From: Charina bottae
Taxonomy: Eukaryota; Chordata; Lepidosauria; Squamata; Charinaidae
NCBI GenBank assembly: GCA_023362775.1
Contig: JALMGJ010000011.1
Location: forward strand, 16,790,001 to 16,854,000
Length of the DNA: 64,000 nt
Direction of reading: 5' to 3'
This document shows positions 10,901 through 21,235 of this stretch, piece after piece. Each line of letters begins with the position of its first letter. Within the stretch, counting starts at the first letter, position 1. The notes beneath the pieces were generated by a model. It was not told the origin of the DNA. It worked only from the letters and a program-made list of their open reading frames with translations, and searched no databases. The translations under genes and the position numbers were made by a program.

Positions 10901-13900
10901 ATAACTCGCACTTTAATGTTTTGCCCAAAGGAGTGACATTTTTCCCTTGGTCTCCTCCAAGACTAAAATGGGCCTCCTTAGATGTAATCCCACAACTGCC
11001 CATTTCTAGGAGGAACTGTAAGGAGCCATAAAGAATATCCTGGCCTGAGATCATTTGTTTGGAGAAATAAATCCATGGTGAGATTTTTACAAGAAAAGTA
11101 TGGTCATCACTAAGAAAGGTTTCATTTTTACAGTTCAGGATTGTACAGGTATATCTTAATGGTACACACAAGAGTGGAGGGAAACCTACTCAGAAAAATG
11201 TTCATTGGCAACAGTGGTCAAAGAAGAACCCTCTGCTTGTTGCTAAATTTCAGTTCCCATCAGTTTTAGCCAGCATGTCTAATGAAGAGAAACGATAGAA
11301 ACTGAGATCTACACATTTCCCAATTATGAATGGGAGCACAAGTTCTCAGGCTTTCATGTTGTGAAGGTTATTATCGGATTCTTCCATGTGAAACTTGATG
11401 CAATCCTTTGACTATTTGTAATACAATCATGGGACAAGAAAGGAGCCTCCTCGGGCGTCCCCCGGGCAACGGTGATGTCACCGGCAAATCCTTTCACTAC
11501 AAAAGAGCCTCGGTGCTTCTGACACGAAAAAAAATACAATCATAATGTTAATGTGGCATCCAATAATCAAAAAGGGAATGGAAAAGCTGTATGTCAAAGA
11601 ATATGCTTCTCGGTTTAATTTTCAATGCCTCTTTCTTCCAAACAGCTCGGTTATGGCTCTTTTGACCCAGTCCTGAGTGACAAAAGGAGGTTCCCTTCCT
11701 TCTTCAGCATGGTCCCAAATGAAAATTTACAATATAAGGGGATGGTTCATTTACTGAAGCATTTTGGTTGGAACTGGATTGGCCTTTTGGTTTCAGAAGA
11801 TGAGAATGGGGAAAGCTTTCTTCGAAATCTCCAGCCAAAGCTCTTCCAGAATGATATTTGCATTGCTTTGATACAATTGATCCCAGGAATGATAACTCTG
11901 AGTTTACATGAAGAGTCCTTTCTTGCAAGGTTAACAAACATAAGAGATGCTATCTTCCTGAACAATACCAATGTGTTCCTGGTCTCTGGTGATGCCCACT
12001 CTATGCAGGGTTTCCAATGGATGCTATCAATATGTGAATTTCACATGAGGCGACCAATGGACCACAGAGTGTGGATCATGACCTCTCACTGGGATTTCAC
12101 TGCTATTTTAGAGCCAGATGTTAGTTTCCCAGCACAATCCTTCAATGGTTCCTTATTCTTCTCACTCCACACAAACATGGTGCCAAGATTTCAGGAGTTT
12201 CTTGAGAGCCTTAACCCTTTTTTAAATCAGTTTCCTTTCATCATTGCATTCTGGATATGTGCATTTCACTGTTCAATCCTTCCAGACACCAAAGCAAATA
12301 AATCCTGCACTGGGAAGGAAGAACTGGGAAGACTCCCTGGCTCTCTGTTTGAAATGACCATGTCTGGAGAGAGCTACAATGTCTACAATGGGGTTTATTC
12401 TGCAGCACATGCTTTGCACGCAATGCATTCAACCAGAGCAAGGTCAGCTTCTATTAGCAATCAGGATCTAGCAAATGTTCAGCCATGGCAGGTATGTTAT
12501 TGCTCTTCTCAGATATACTGTATCAGTATAAGGCCTGATGGAGGCATGAAGGCTCTGGATTCAATGCTCTGCTCTCTGTTGGCAATTTCTTTTTTAATCT
12601 GTTCAATCATGTCCGATTTAACTGTCTGCAATTCAGATTCTAATTTAGCTGAATTCTGCCAGAGATCCTTCTCCCAGATCAATCTAACTGCTGTAGAAGG
12701 GGCTCTTAGTGGAGATCTGTCAGTTAGTGCTGTGCTTTTTTATAAAGCACCATAAACTTAATCAGTTTGTGTGCATGAAACATACATACACATCCTGCTA
12801 TGAATTTTGCTGTTTATTAGTTCAGTCGCTTCCGACTCTTCGTGACTTCATGGACCAGCCCATGCCAGAGCTTCCTGTTGGCTGTCGCCACCCCCAGCTC
12901 CCCCAAGGTCGAGTCCGTCACCTCCATAATATCATCCATCCATCTTGCCCTTGGTCGGCCCCTCTTCCTTTTGCCTTCCATATTCCATATTCCTGCTATG
13001 AATAACTTACAAAATTTGAGGTGCTACAAGATTAACAGTGTAACATCTGCAAATGATAAAATCTGGAATTGTGTGGTTAGGGAGAGATTATCTCAGAGAA
13101 AATCTATCTATCTGGTCACTATTTTAATGAAAAGTTAAAGTGAAAATGGATGTGATTTAAGATTTAAGTGAATATGAATGTGATGAATCTTCTTAATAAA
13201 TATTGTTGTTCTTGTGGCATTTCTCACATTTCTAAGATGTTACCCTGCATTACACGTTATTCTTTTAACAAAGATCTTCAAGAGAAGCTTGAGCGATAAC
13301 TTTTTGAGAATCTTTCTCTTTTGAAATATGCATGTCAATACATCACAAAAATACATACACTATACCTACTACACACAACTTGAACTGAATTCTACTTTTA
13401 AATGAGAGAATATTTTTCCCTATATTGCTTTCTGATCTGATCTTACTTTTCTACTCCCTCAAATCCAGCTTCACTACTTTCTGAGAAACACCCATTTTAA
13501 TAACAGTGTGGGAGATGAAATCTTTTTTGATGAGAAGGGGGACTTTGACCCAGGATACAACATCCTCAACCTGGTCACCTTCCACAATCAGTCCTTCCAG
13601 AGAGTCCAGATTGGAAGGATGGACTCCAAAGCCCCCGATAGGAAGAAGTTCATCATCCATGAAAGCACCATTGTGTGGAATCACAAGTTTCAGCAGGTGG
13701 GACATTTGGGGATATTGTTATTAAGGAGGCTATCATTTCTGGAAGAAGATATTCTTGTATGATGACTTGAAAATCCAAAAGTGCAGTATAGTGATGATGT
13801 CCTGTAGTCTCATGGTTTTGGGTGTGTGTGTGTGAGTGTGTGTGTGTGTTAAATTGCTCAACATACACTAAGTTTAAAAAGTCACAAGGAGATATATTTT

Positions 13901-15141
13901 AAAAATGGACAGAATAAATGTAAGGAGAAAATAAGTTGAAAAAATGTGATGAATCTTTATGGTAAATGTATTATGTAGAGAATAAATACAAGCAGGATGT
14001 CATTTTTCTCTTCTTATGCAAAATGTAAGCAACCACATGGAAAACCCAAGTGAATGTGCTGACACTGAGCTAAACAATGGGACAATTTTTCTAGTGAGTG
14101 TTTCCCTATTTTCCACAAGGAAATAAGCTTCTCACAAAATTTTCTCTCTTTTTTTTTTAAATCTACAATACACTTTCTTTTTGCAATGTCCCCAAGTTAA
14201 AATTGATCTTAGGTACTGTGGATGCAAAATAAATGTGCACACAAAGTAAAATAAATATATGTTTTTTAAAAGAAACAAGGTTTCCTTCTGCTGGTATGCT
14301 CCCTTCAGAACATTTTTAGAGAACTAGGTAGATACTTATGATGCAAAGAAGCAACATTCATTTTCCAAGCATAGAAATTGCAACAGCACCTCTCGCCTTC
14401 ATTTCTCCCCCCGACAGCAGGCTACAGGTGACTACAGATTTCATTGTTTTCAGGTAGAGTGGACACTTGATGCTGTTTTATGTTTTAAAACTCATTTTAC
14501 CAATTTTTCTGCAGAATGTATGATAGGTACTTCTCAGTAGACACTCTCATAGCATCTCCTTTTGTGGCTACACAACGATAAATATGCCTGGGCATGGTTT
14601 CAGCAAAACTCAGCATACAACCCAGAATATGAAATGGTTGCTGTAAACTTGGAGCATTCTTCTAATTTAATAAACCAGTATGCTTTCTACTTGTGTTTTC
14701 TCCAAAGAAGGTGAAGGATTTCCAGAGGTTGTTGGTGAATCCCACTCATAAAGGTTCCCAATGGTTATTTTAGGTGCCTCCCCATGCCAGATGTGTTGAG
14801 AGCTGCTGCCATGGATACAGCAAGGCTGTTCAGGAGGGGAAACATGCCTGTTGCTACATTTGCACCAAATGTCCCGAAGGAAGAATTTCAGTCCAAATTG
14901 GTAAGTGAAAAAAATAAACAGAATTAGAGAGAGCTTTTAGGCTTATCCCTTTTTGTTCATTTCAACTTTGGTATAGTCCCTTGGGGAAAAGATTAACTCC
15001 AATCCACTCTGAAATGGGGCTGTAAGGGTTTTTTTTAATGAAATGAGGTTTATTTGAATAGTTGAATAAATTATTTCTGCTATACTCTTGTTCATTATAT
15101 TGAGAGATAATGTTCTTTCCAGGAAAAGGAAAGTGGAAAAC

Positions 15142-15174
<33 letters not shown>

Positions 15175-15688
15175 ATGTGCCATCACATCGTTTTCAATGC
15201 CTAAAGACAAAATAGATTTTCTTCATGACTATCTATCCCTAACCTTTCAGGTCTTCCAACAGTTCATTCATCATCACTGAAACTGAATCCATCCACCTTG
15301 CTTCTAGTTGTTCTCTTCTTCTCTTTCCTTCCACGTTTCCCAGCATTAGAGCCTTTTCCAGAGAGCTAGGTCTTTGCATAATGTGTTCAAAATAGGATAA
15401 TTTCAGCCTAGTTGTTTGTGCCTCAAGTGAGTTGTTCAATGATCCATTTGTCTGGTTCTCTATCTATGAGATTCAGGACTTCAGAGCAATTCCTGATATT
15501 CTCTTTCAAAATGGTGGGTATATATTCAAGATCATATCATGGAAGCTGATGGGCTTTCTTCTTCTTCTTTAGCTTAACTTGGAACTTACATAGGAGCAAT
15601 TTGCAATCTATTCCACAGTCAGCACCTGGCCCTGTCTTTGATAATTGAGCTCCTCCACCTCCTTTAAGCAGTAATATAGTTAATTTGG

Positions 15689-15728
<40 letters not shown>

Positions 15729-16904
15729 CATCCATCCATCCATCCATCCATCCATCCATCCATTAATTTTTTATAGACACCCACCTTACTGCTGTGACTG
15801 TGTGGCTTACGGAGTTAAAAACCAAAAAAGCAATACAAAGACAACTATAAAAACCAAAACATAAAAATAAAAACAATAAAACTATTATTGCTTTAGGGGA
15901 AATGGGTAAGTGGACAGCATCACCAGGAGTGAGTTCTCTAAGTTAGCTGGGTAAAATGTTCTGTATACTTGGAAATGACAAGGCTTTGTTCCTTTATTTC
16001 AGATGCAGACCAATGTGAGAGATGCCCAGAAGATCACTATTCCAATGCAGAAAGAGACCAGTGTCTTCCCAAACGTTTCAGCTATTTATCCTTCGGTGAA
16101 GCCTTAGGAGTCACTCTGACTTCCTTGAGTCTTTTCTTTTCAGCAACCCTCATTTTAGTGGCAGTGACTTTCATTCTGAACTGGGACACCCCCATTGTCA
16201 AAGCCAACAACAGGAACATCACATGTGTCCTTCTCTCCTCTCTCCTCCTATGCTTTCTATGCTCCCTGTTGTTTATTGGTTGGCCTGGGGAAGTGACTTG
16301 CCTTTTCAGACAAACTCTGTTTGGCACCATTTTCTCCGTCTCTGTTTCCTGTGTCTTGGCCAAAACCATCACTGTTGTTCTGGCCTTTCTGGCCACCAAG
16401 CCAGGGAACCGAATGAGGAAGTGGCTAGGGAAAAGATTGGCAGGATCGGTCATTGTCTTCTGCTCCTTAATTCAAGCTGTTATCTGTGCAGTGTGGTTGG
16501 TGACATCTCCTCCTTTCCCCGAGTTGGACATGCACTCTCAGATTGAAAAGTCCATAGTGCAATGTAACGAAGGCTCAGATATGATGTTTTACATTGTTCT
16601 GAGCTACTTGGGGCTGCTGGCCACCATTAGTTTCACTGCGGCTTTCTTTGCTAGGAAGCTGCCTGATACTTTTAATGAAGCCAAGCTAATCACCTTCAGC
16701 ATGATTGTGTTTTGCAGCATTTGGGTGTCCTTCATCCCAGCCTATCTGAGCACCAAGGGAAAATTCATGGCGGCTGTGGAGATTTTCTCCATTTTGGCTT
16801 CTACTGCAGGTCTCCTGGGCTGCATCTTTCTCCCCAAGTGCTACCTCATAATTTTGTACCCACATCTAAACACAAAAGAACATCTGACCAGAAGGATACT
16901 TTAA
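7663..16904 (+). CDS. Vomeronasal type-2 receptor (V2R), copy A, six exons
   Basis: Family C GPCR expected in the plasma membrane of vomeronasal sensory neurons, where it would bind peptide or protein chemosignals. Exons: 7663-7901, 9679-9976, 11646-12491, 13469-13696, 14774-14900, 16003-16904 (239, 298, 846, 228, 127, 902 bp). Together they give 2640 nt, 879 codons plus stop, with no internal stop and GT/AG at every junction. Residues 1-20 form a signal peptide. About 25-535 make the Venus-flytrap domain ([17 protein letters not shown] in exon 3). About 538-605 is the cysteine-rich linker and the rest is 7TM, ending in the V2R signature [11 protein letters not shown]. The start at 7663 is preferred to an upstream in-frame ATG at 7588 because it places a hydrophobic segment ([12 protein letters not shown]) properly. 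The nearest relative is copy B, then the orphan exon at 39619. The ligand is unknown. Confidence 0.93.
7985..8310 (-). mobile_element. tRNA-derived SINE (Sauria type) in V2R intron 1, copy A
   Basis: Read on the minus strand it starts with a tRNA-like head (A box TGGCTCAGCGGGTAAG, B box GAGGTTTGAATCC). The body runs TGCAAATGCAAGTAGATGAATAGG and the end GAGTCGGACACGACTG resembles the BovB 3' end. This is the structure of Sauria SINEs, thought to be mobilised by BovB. The same insertion is in copy B. Confidence 0.85.
8956..9555 (-). mobile_element. Second tRNA-derived SINE with internal tandem array, copy A
   Basis: On the minus strand a tRNA-like head begins GCCAGTTTGGTCTAGTGGTTAAGG (A box) near 9555. 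A B-box-like GAGTTCTAGTCC follows, then GGCTGGGTGACCTTGGGCCAGTC and an AATAAAGGCGGGATAAAAATAAA-like tail near 8970. The middle is expanded into four 102-bp units (see the array entry). It lies in intron 1 close to exon 2. Confidence 0.75.
9131..9538 (+). repeat. 102-bp tandem array, 4 units (copy A)
   Basis: GCTGAGAGA recurs at 9131, 9233, 9335 and 9437, exactly 102 bp apart. Because 102 is a multiple of three, both strands show long repetitive reading frames, which are not genes. Each unit contains the SINE B-box-like GAGTTCTAGTCCCGCC on the minus strand. Copy B has six units. Confidence 0.93.
9679..9976 (+). CDS. V2R copy A exon 2: start of the ligand-binding domain
   Basis: Acceptor TATCTTAG, donor CAG|GTAGGAGG. 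It encodes [18 protein letters not shown] and LPNTTLG, then [15 protein letters not shown]. These are hallmark V2R exon 2 motifs (K-NYQ-L...FAI-EIN, LPN-TLG, GG---S). It is two residues longer than exon 2 of the minus-strand gene. Confidence 0.93.
10506..10570 (+). repeat. (TTATG)n microsatellite, V2R intron 2, copy A
   Basis: About a dozen TTATG pentamers, one changed to TTATC. Copy B at 55290-55325 is clearly shorter, so the tract is length-variable. Confidence 0.9.
10571..11645 (+). other. Remainder of V2R intron 2, copy A
   Basis: Non-repetitive by eye apart from A-rich stretches. A 95-codon minus-strand frame at 10884-11171 with several cysteines is kept in copy B but has no recognised family. 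A GC-rich patch at 11445-11520 may be an old SINE. No V2R exon is present here. Confidence 0.4.
11646..12491 (+). CDS. V2R copy A exon 3: main Venus-flytrap lobe
   Basis: 282 codons, phase 0 at both ends, acceptor CCAAACAG and donor CAG|GTATGT. Motifs include [51 protein letters not shown] and, before the junction, a SNVYNAVY-like segment ([10 protein letters not shown]). The reading frame runs on past the donor to 12755, but this extension is intronic repeat rather than receptor. Confidence 0.94.
12500..12745 (-). pseudogene. Possible L1 ORF1 coiled-coil remnant in V2R intron 3, copy A
   Basis: The reverse strand reads [16 protein letters not shown] followed by [18 protein letters not shown], a charged heptad pattern like the coiled coil of an L1-type ORF1 protein. 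It is short and has no RRM, so the family is a guess. It also explains the frame that runs past exon 3 on the plus strand. Confidence 0.35.
12806..12990 (-). mobile_element. 5'-truncated BovB 3' end, V2R intron 3, copy A
   Basis: The reverse complement matches the 3' end of the full BovB at about 50440-50615: GGGGCCGACCAAGGGCAAG, then GGTCCATGAAGTCACGAAGAG and the CGACTGAAC terminus. A 13-bp target duplication TCCTGCTATGAAT lies at 12793-12805 and 12991-13003. Shared with copy B. Confidence 0.88.
13469..13696 (+). CDS. V2R copy A exon 4
   Basis: 76 codons, the same size as exon 4 of the minus-strand gene. It encodes [20 protein letters not shown], then [10 protein letters not shown] and [10 protein letters not shown]. 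This is the membrane-proximal end of the flytrap domain. Acceptor AAATCCAG, donor CAG|GTGGGA. Confidence 0.93.
13697..14773 (+). other. V2R intron 4, copy A
   Basis: A (GT)n-type microsatellite lies at about 13821-13850, longer in copy B. The rest is A/T-rich with no exon or repeat family I recognise. It ends at the acceptor TTATTTTAG. Confidence 0.5.
14774..14900 (+). CDS. V2R copy A exon 5: cysteine-rich linker
   Basis: 127 bp. It encodes [23 protein letters not shown], the nine-cysteine-type linker that couples the ligand domain to the 7TM. It ends in phase 1 at GTAAGTG. Protein sequence is identical in copy B. Confidence 0.93.
15142..15660 (-). pseudogene. Internally deleted RTE LINE with GATT tail in V2R intron 5, copy A
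   Basis: A (GATT)n run at 15142-15174 is the 3' tail. Reverse-strand coding follows: [13 protein letters not shown] and [11 protein letters not shown] (ORF end). After about 15440 it jumps to an upstream region matching 44361-44460 of the larger RTE copy (CTCATAGATAGAGAACC). The RT core is deleted. It is the same family as 1-712 and 43560-46375. The same insertion, with a different deletion, lies beside the orphan V2R exon (38075-38945). Confidence 0.75.
15689..15900 (-). repeat. (TATC)n(CATC)n microsatellite with LINE/SINE tail, copy A
   Basis: A TATC run changes into CATC repeats to about 15763. A segment then reads in reverse GTAAGCCACACAGTCACAG and GGTGGGTGTCTATAAAAA, like the 3' tail of L2-type elements. 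The microsatellite is probably that element's tail, grown by slippage. Confidence 0.6.
16003..16904 (+). CDS. V2R copy A exon 6: end of linker and 7TM domain
   Basis: Begins [15 protein letters not shown] and carries all seven membrane segments, with [47 protein letters not shown] and the terminal [12 protein letters not shown]. Stop at 16902-16904. Confidence 0.95.
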
Positions 16905-17889
16905 TGGTCATATACATATATTTTCAGGACTTTCCTGGTGACCAGAAGCATCCTTAGGGGAGACCCCAAAAATTAAAGATGGCAGACACAACCAAGCAAC
17001 TAAAGTCCTTTTTTATATTCTGTGCATGAATGATGCATGGAATAAAGGAGCAGGACTTTGATTACAATCCCTTGCTTGACATTTTTGAAACCAGACACAT
17101 ACTGTATGTACATACCCATGTCCTTTCACTTCATTGGAAAGCCTCAATTCAATTTCTTTTTTAACTAATGCTGAAGTATATTTTCTATTACATCTACGTC
17201 TCCATTGTTTGATTGATATATAACTCTTAGTGATAACACTTCATAGTTATCCTCCCCTCCCGTGCCCTGCTATCCATAACTCTTTGTTGTGCTTTACCAG
17301 CGGAGTTTGGCTGAAAAGAATTCCTGGGTTTTCCTCAGGCTATTTTGCTTTTCAGTCAAACAGAGTTTGCCAAGGTGCTAAGGCAAGGTGGCAATCAAGG
17401 AAGGAAAAGTTATGGCAAGGATGCATCCCCAGTTATGAAATTGTCTCCCCAAGAAGAACTCTCCTCTGACCTCTGTGACTTTTTTCTGCATTTTTGTTGA
17501 TGTTTTACCTCTTACCCTAAATGTAGTCGGGAACTCTTGTATTTTTGTTCCAGTACCTGTGAAACACAAAGAGATCTAGCTGAATGAAAGACAGGGTTTA
17601 AGATCAATAATAACTAACTAAACAAATCAGTATATGTGAAAAAAATATCTTAAGTTACTGCAATGACATATGTGGAATCAACACAGGACTCAAAGCAAAA
17701 ATAATCAAGACTGAATGCAGTCTTTATTGATACAGTGCACACCGGAGGGGTTCTCACCAAAATGGTGGGTGCCTACCCTGCAGACAAAAGAAATGCACTG
17801 ATATGTGCACTGATATAGACAAAAGAAATGCACTGATGACTTATATAGCATCTTCCAGCAAAATGGTTACCCACACAACTTTATTTAAA
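16905..17889 (+). other. 3' flank of V2R copy A
   Basis: A polyadenylation signal AATAAA lies at 17041-17046, about 140 bp after the stop. The same signal is kept in copy B and after the orphan exon. The rest has no gene. A short doubled word (AAAGAAATGCACTGATA) occurs at 17785-17840. Confidence 0.6.
17041..17046 (+). terminator. Putative V2R polyadenylation signal, copy A
   Basis: AATAAA in the context GATGCATGGAATAAAGGAGC. The equivalent context (GATGCATGTAATAAAGTG) follows the orphan exon 6 at 40666, which suggests real 3' UTR homology. Confidence 0.6.
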
Positions 17890-18725
17890 AGTGCCTGACC
17901 ACTCAACCCACCACAGCAAAACCAACAGAAGCTATGGAAAGAATTACACTGCCATACATCAGAAACATCTCAGAAACTACTAATAGACTGTTACAACCAG
18001 ATGGCATCACAGTAGTATAAAAACCAACTAAAGCCCTCCAAAACTTCTTAAGCAAACCAAAAGACCCAGTAGCCCAAGAAGAAAAAACAGGGGTTATCTA
18101 CAACATACAATGTAAGGACTGTAGCAGCCACTATGTAGGACAGACTGGCAGAAAACTAGCAGAATGCCTCCACGAAAATCAACTAGCAGTCAGAAGACAC
18201 GATGAAAACTCCTTAATCTCACAACACATGGACAGACTCAACCATACTTTCAACTGGGAAACTGTGAGCATCTTAAACCAAGCCAAATCCAAAAATGCTA
18301 CAGAATTCCTGGAAGCTTGGCATTCAGACAAAGCAGCCATCAACAGACACATAGAGGTAAAGAACATTTACATATCATTCATAAGAGAAAATAGAAAAGC
18401 CAGAAGACCAGAACACCTCCTTGGCAGCAATCAATACCCAGATATGCAAAGATGAACACCAGGATTAGCACCAGAGGAACTATTAAACAGCACAATATAC
18501 CCTAATCAAGGAACTATTAACAGTCAATCAATCAAGCAGCAAACAACAGCACAATCAAGGAACTACCAAGGAGAGAACAACACCCCCACCAACACAAGGA
18601 GGACAAGCCATGGTATATAAACAGAGAGCAAGTCCCACTCCCTTTTCGCACTGAAGACATTGCCTAGCCTGGCAATGAAACGTCTGCAAGAAAACAGCAA
18701 GACTCAGAGAGCACCAAGGACTCCA
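17890..18725 (+). pseudogene. Penelope-like element 3' fragment with GIY-YIG endonuclease, copy A
   Basis: The frame reads RITLPYIRNISETTNRLLQP, a stop, then VAQEEKTGVIYNIQCKDC and YVGQTGRKLAE. GVIY...YVG is the GIY-YIG core, followed by FLEAWHS and INRHIEV. This order is typical of the C-terminal endonuclease of Penelope-like elements. The RT part is absent (5' truncated) and a stop (GTATAA near 18020) breaks the frame. It ends near CAATGAAACGTCTGCAAG. Copy B at 62640-63476 shares the lesion. Confidence 0.85.
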
Positions 18726-20968
18726 CAGCACAGATATTTATACATTACAGAAAAGGAAATGATGTAAGCATACATATTCATATGACGATGCAGGCATACA
18801 TACATATTCATAAGCAATACATATCAAGTTACTTTCTGTCCTACTTATTTAGTCTGAAGAAAGCCATTGTCTTAGTGGGAAGAAGAGAGGGAGCAAACTT
18901 CTTGAACACAGGGATTTGTGGGTTGCTTTGGGAATGTCCTGATAAAAGTTAGCAAAAGCTGCAGAAGCTGGTGTGAGATAGTGTCCAAGGTTGACCTTGG
19001 GAGACAGGAGGAATGTTGAGTATTTTTTAATTATGGAAGATTTTATGCACATAATTTTAGATTTTTAAAGTGCACTCAAAAGGAAAAAAAGGTGGGGGCT
19101 TAGAGTAAGGAATTTGGAGTCAGGAATTGACGCCAACAAGTCTGTGATAAGGGACTGAGTTGTTTACTTTGGCCTGATCACGAGGCTTCTGCTATTGTGT
19201 TTCTTACTGACTAAAGGTTAATGGTTAATTGGAGCTCCTGATTGGTTAAATGTGTTCAGAACAGAATATATATTTGTATTCTGCTAGTTACTACTACCCC
19301 TGCCTTGCTACCTTGCTTCTTTTGTTCTTACTGCTTATTACTTCTTCTTCTGATTTTTTGTAAGCAATGTTTTCTTTAATACAGTTTTTATAAATATGCC
19401 TGGTCTCTTATTTCTTATTTGCTGCTGCAATTATGGATCTCTGCCAAATATCATATCAATAACAAGGAAGAGCCCCAGCCTAGACAACCATCGTGCTAAA
19501 GGTATCTCAGCCCACAGAAGGAAAAGAAGCGTGGGAAGCATCTCAGAAAGGACCATCCCTAGTTTTCCGGAAAGTAAAAGTAAAGGAGGGGAGAGGTGCT
19601 TTCAGACTTGCAAGATTCTATTACTGTAACCTTGCAATAAAGGTAGTGTTAATACTCATGGTTTGTGCTTCTTGTCTGGGCTACCTTGAAGAGCTGACCC
19701 CTGGTGAGTTTTTTGGTAATGTATTGGGTGTTTTTGTCTAGGTGTACACATTCTTTTTCTTTTCTTTTTTCTTCCTTTTAACTCCAAGAGTCACCTGGGA
19801 ATTGGGCGGTCTTCCAAATATAAATAAATAAATAAATAAATGTTCCTGGAATCCTTACATTGGCTATTTCCTGACCTGGCACATCTTGAAGGGCTGCCAC
19901 TGATATGGCTCTTTCTTCAGAAGCCCAGAATCACAAGGAAGAGGATTTCTTCCCCAGATGGGGAGGAGTTTGTGTTGGGTGAAGTTCTCCTCTCCTCTCC
20001 TCTCCTCTCCATGTGGCCTTTGCACACTCCTGAAGCCAGTGGTGCACTCAGGGCTGGGCCTTGGGGCAGAGAATGTAAGGGAGGTATTGAAATACCTTAA
20101 GAAAATAAGATATAAGGAATGAAAAGAGAACCGACTTGAGGAATAACTTTTTTCAACTACTAAATGGCCCTCCACAGGAAAAAAGGGAATAATAAAAAGC
20201 AAGGTTAGATGCGTACTCAGCTATTGTTTTGCCTCACTCCCTTTCTTCCTGCAATGACCATTTTGCCTCACCACCACCCAGACTTCTTGGAGGCCAGCCA
20301 AATCAGTCCTGTACTTGTGGAAACAATTACTGCCTTCCAGTTTCCTACCATGCGATGCTGGCAGAGGAAGGCATTCCATAACATACTGAAGTCTACATGT
20401 CTGGCATGCTATGGATAAAGAAAATACAAATGTCACTCTAGATGAGTCTTGGGTTCAGACTTTGGAGAAATAAAGGGGAACTGAATTTTATCACTCAGTG
20501 GGTTGGGAATCACAAGAATGCTTTTTAAAGTAGATATGTATTTCAACAAAATAATGATTCATTATTAGCAATATTACTTCAACTTGCAATGTTTATGCAA
20601 TTTTTATTAGATTGTCAAAACACTCTCTTTGCCATCTTGTCTCTTGCATGGTATCACGTAGGAATGACTGAGATCCCAGTTGAAGCCCAAACTAAAAGTG
20701 AATAAGGACAACACTTATTTACTCACCTAAGTTGGAATACATAGTTCCAGCTCAGTCTGTCTTGATGCAAACATCTCTATGAAGCTCTCGCTATAATTTG
20801 TCAAGCAGAACATTATTGCTGCAGCCACACTAGAAAGAGGAATATCAAATGTGGCCATTCGCACATCAAACCTGACCTTTGCAGCCAAACCATCATTATC
20901 ATTCCAGGCACTGTCTTTTGGACACGGTCATGGAGACAAGGTCTCCCAAGCTCTAATTGAGCTAATCA
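18726..20968 (+). other. Unassigned region with LTR-like stretches
   Basis: No gene seen. Two stretches, about 19080-19440 and 19560-19740, have polyA signals and pyrimidine-rich ends like LTR R-U5 segments (AATAAAGGTAGTG, then GTTTGTGCTTCTTGTCTGG). I cannot find paired ends or target duplications. A short (TAAA)n lies near 19822 and CTCTC repeats near 19990. The segmental duplication reaches at least 19254. Confidence 0.35.
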
Positions 20969-21060
20969 GAATTAAAGAGCAGGCCAGAGAAGACAAGGAA
21001 GGCAAAGGATAGCAAGAGAAGACTCTTCTTCATTAGGAATGTGTGCGAGAGAATTGATTA
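20969..21060 (+). repeat. Left 92-bp target-site duplication of L1
   Basis: The sequence from GAATTAAAGAGCAGG to GAGAATTGATTA is repeated without a mismatch at 26651-26742, on the far side of the L1 poly-A. Usual L1 duplications are about 7-20 bp. Confidence 0.93.
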
Positions 21061-21235
21061 ATTAATTAATTAATTGACGCGGAGCGTCGGGGACATGGAG
21101 TAGCAGCGTGCATCGGAGAACTCCCAGTCAGAAATAAATTAAAAGCTGGACTCCTACGTTTAAACAACATATAGATAAATGTCGACTGGTGAGTCGGAAG
21201 CTGAAAAAGCCTAGACTGGAACTTTATAATTTATT

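Larger units (their letters stand above)
1..19254 (+). repeat. Segmental duplication, copy A
   Basis: This block matches 45567-64000 almost base for base and in the same orientation. Position 1 aligns with 45567 and position 19254 with 64000. It carries a complete V2R gene, the same intronic SINEs, hAT MITE, BovB stub, RTE remnant and Penelope fragment. Divergence is about 1-2% by eye. Copy A alone has the LTR element at 713-5758. Copy B alone has the BovB at 47393-50615 and about 415 bp of repeat at 46575-46990. Both ends continue outside the window, so true boundaries are unknown. The private insertions argue against a simple artefact, but unmerged haplotypes joined in assembly cannot be excluded here. 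Confidence 0.93.

Noticed and set aside
12492..12755. V2R exon 3 extending past 12491 as a C-terminal tail
   Set aside because: A standard donor follows CAG at 12491, the other V2R has the same junction, and the extension is repeat-like on the other strand.
16082..16453. Antisense frames over V2R exon 6 (also 39698-40066, 60849-61220, 27833-28195)
   Set aside because: They lie opposite a conserved 7TM exon, have no recognisable domain and recur only because the exon recurs.
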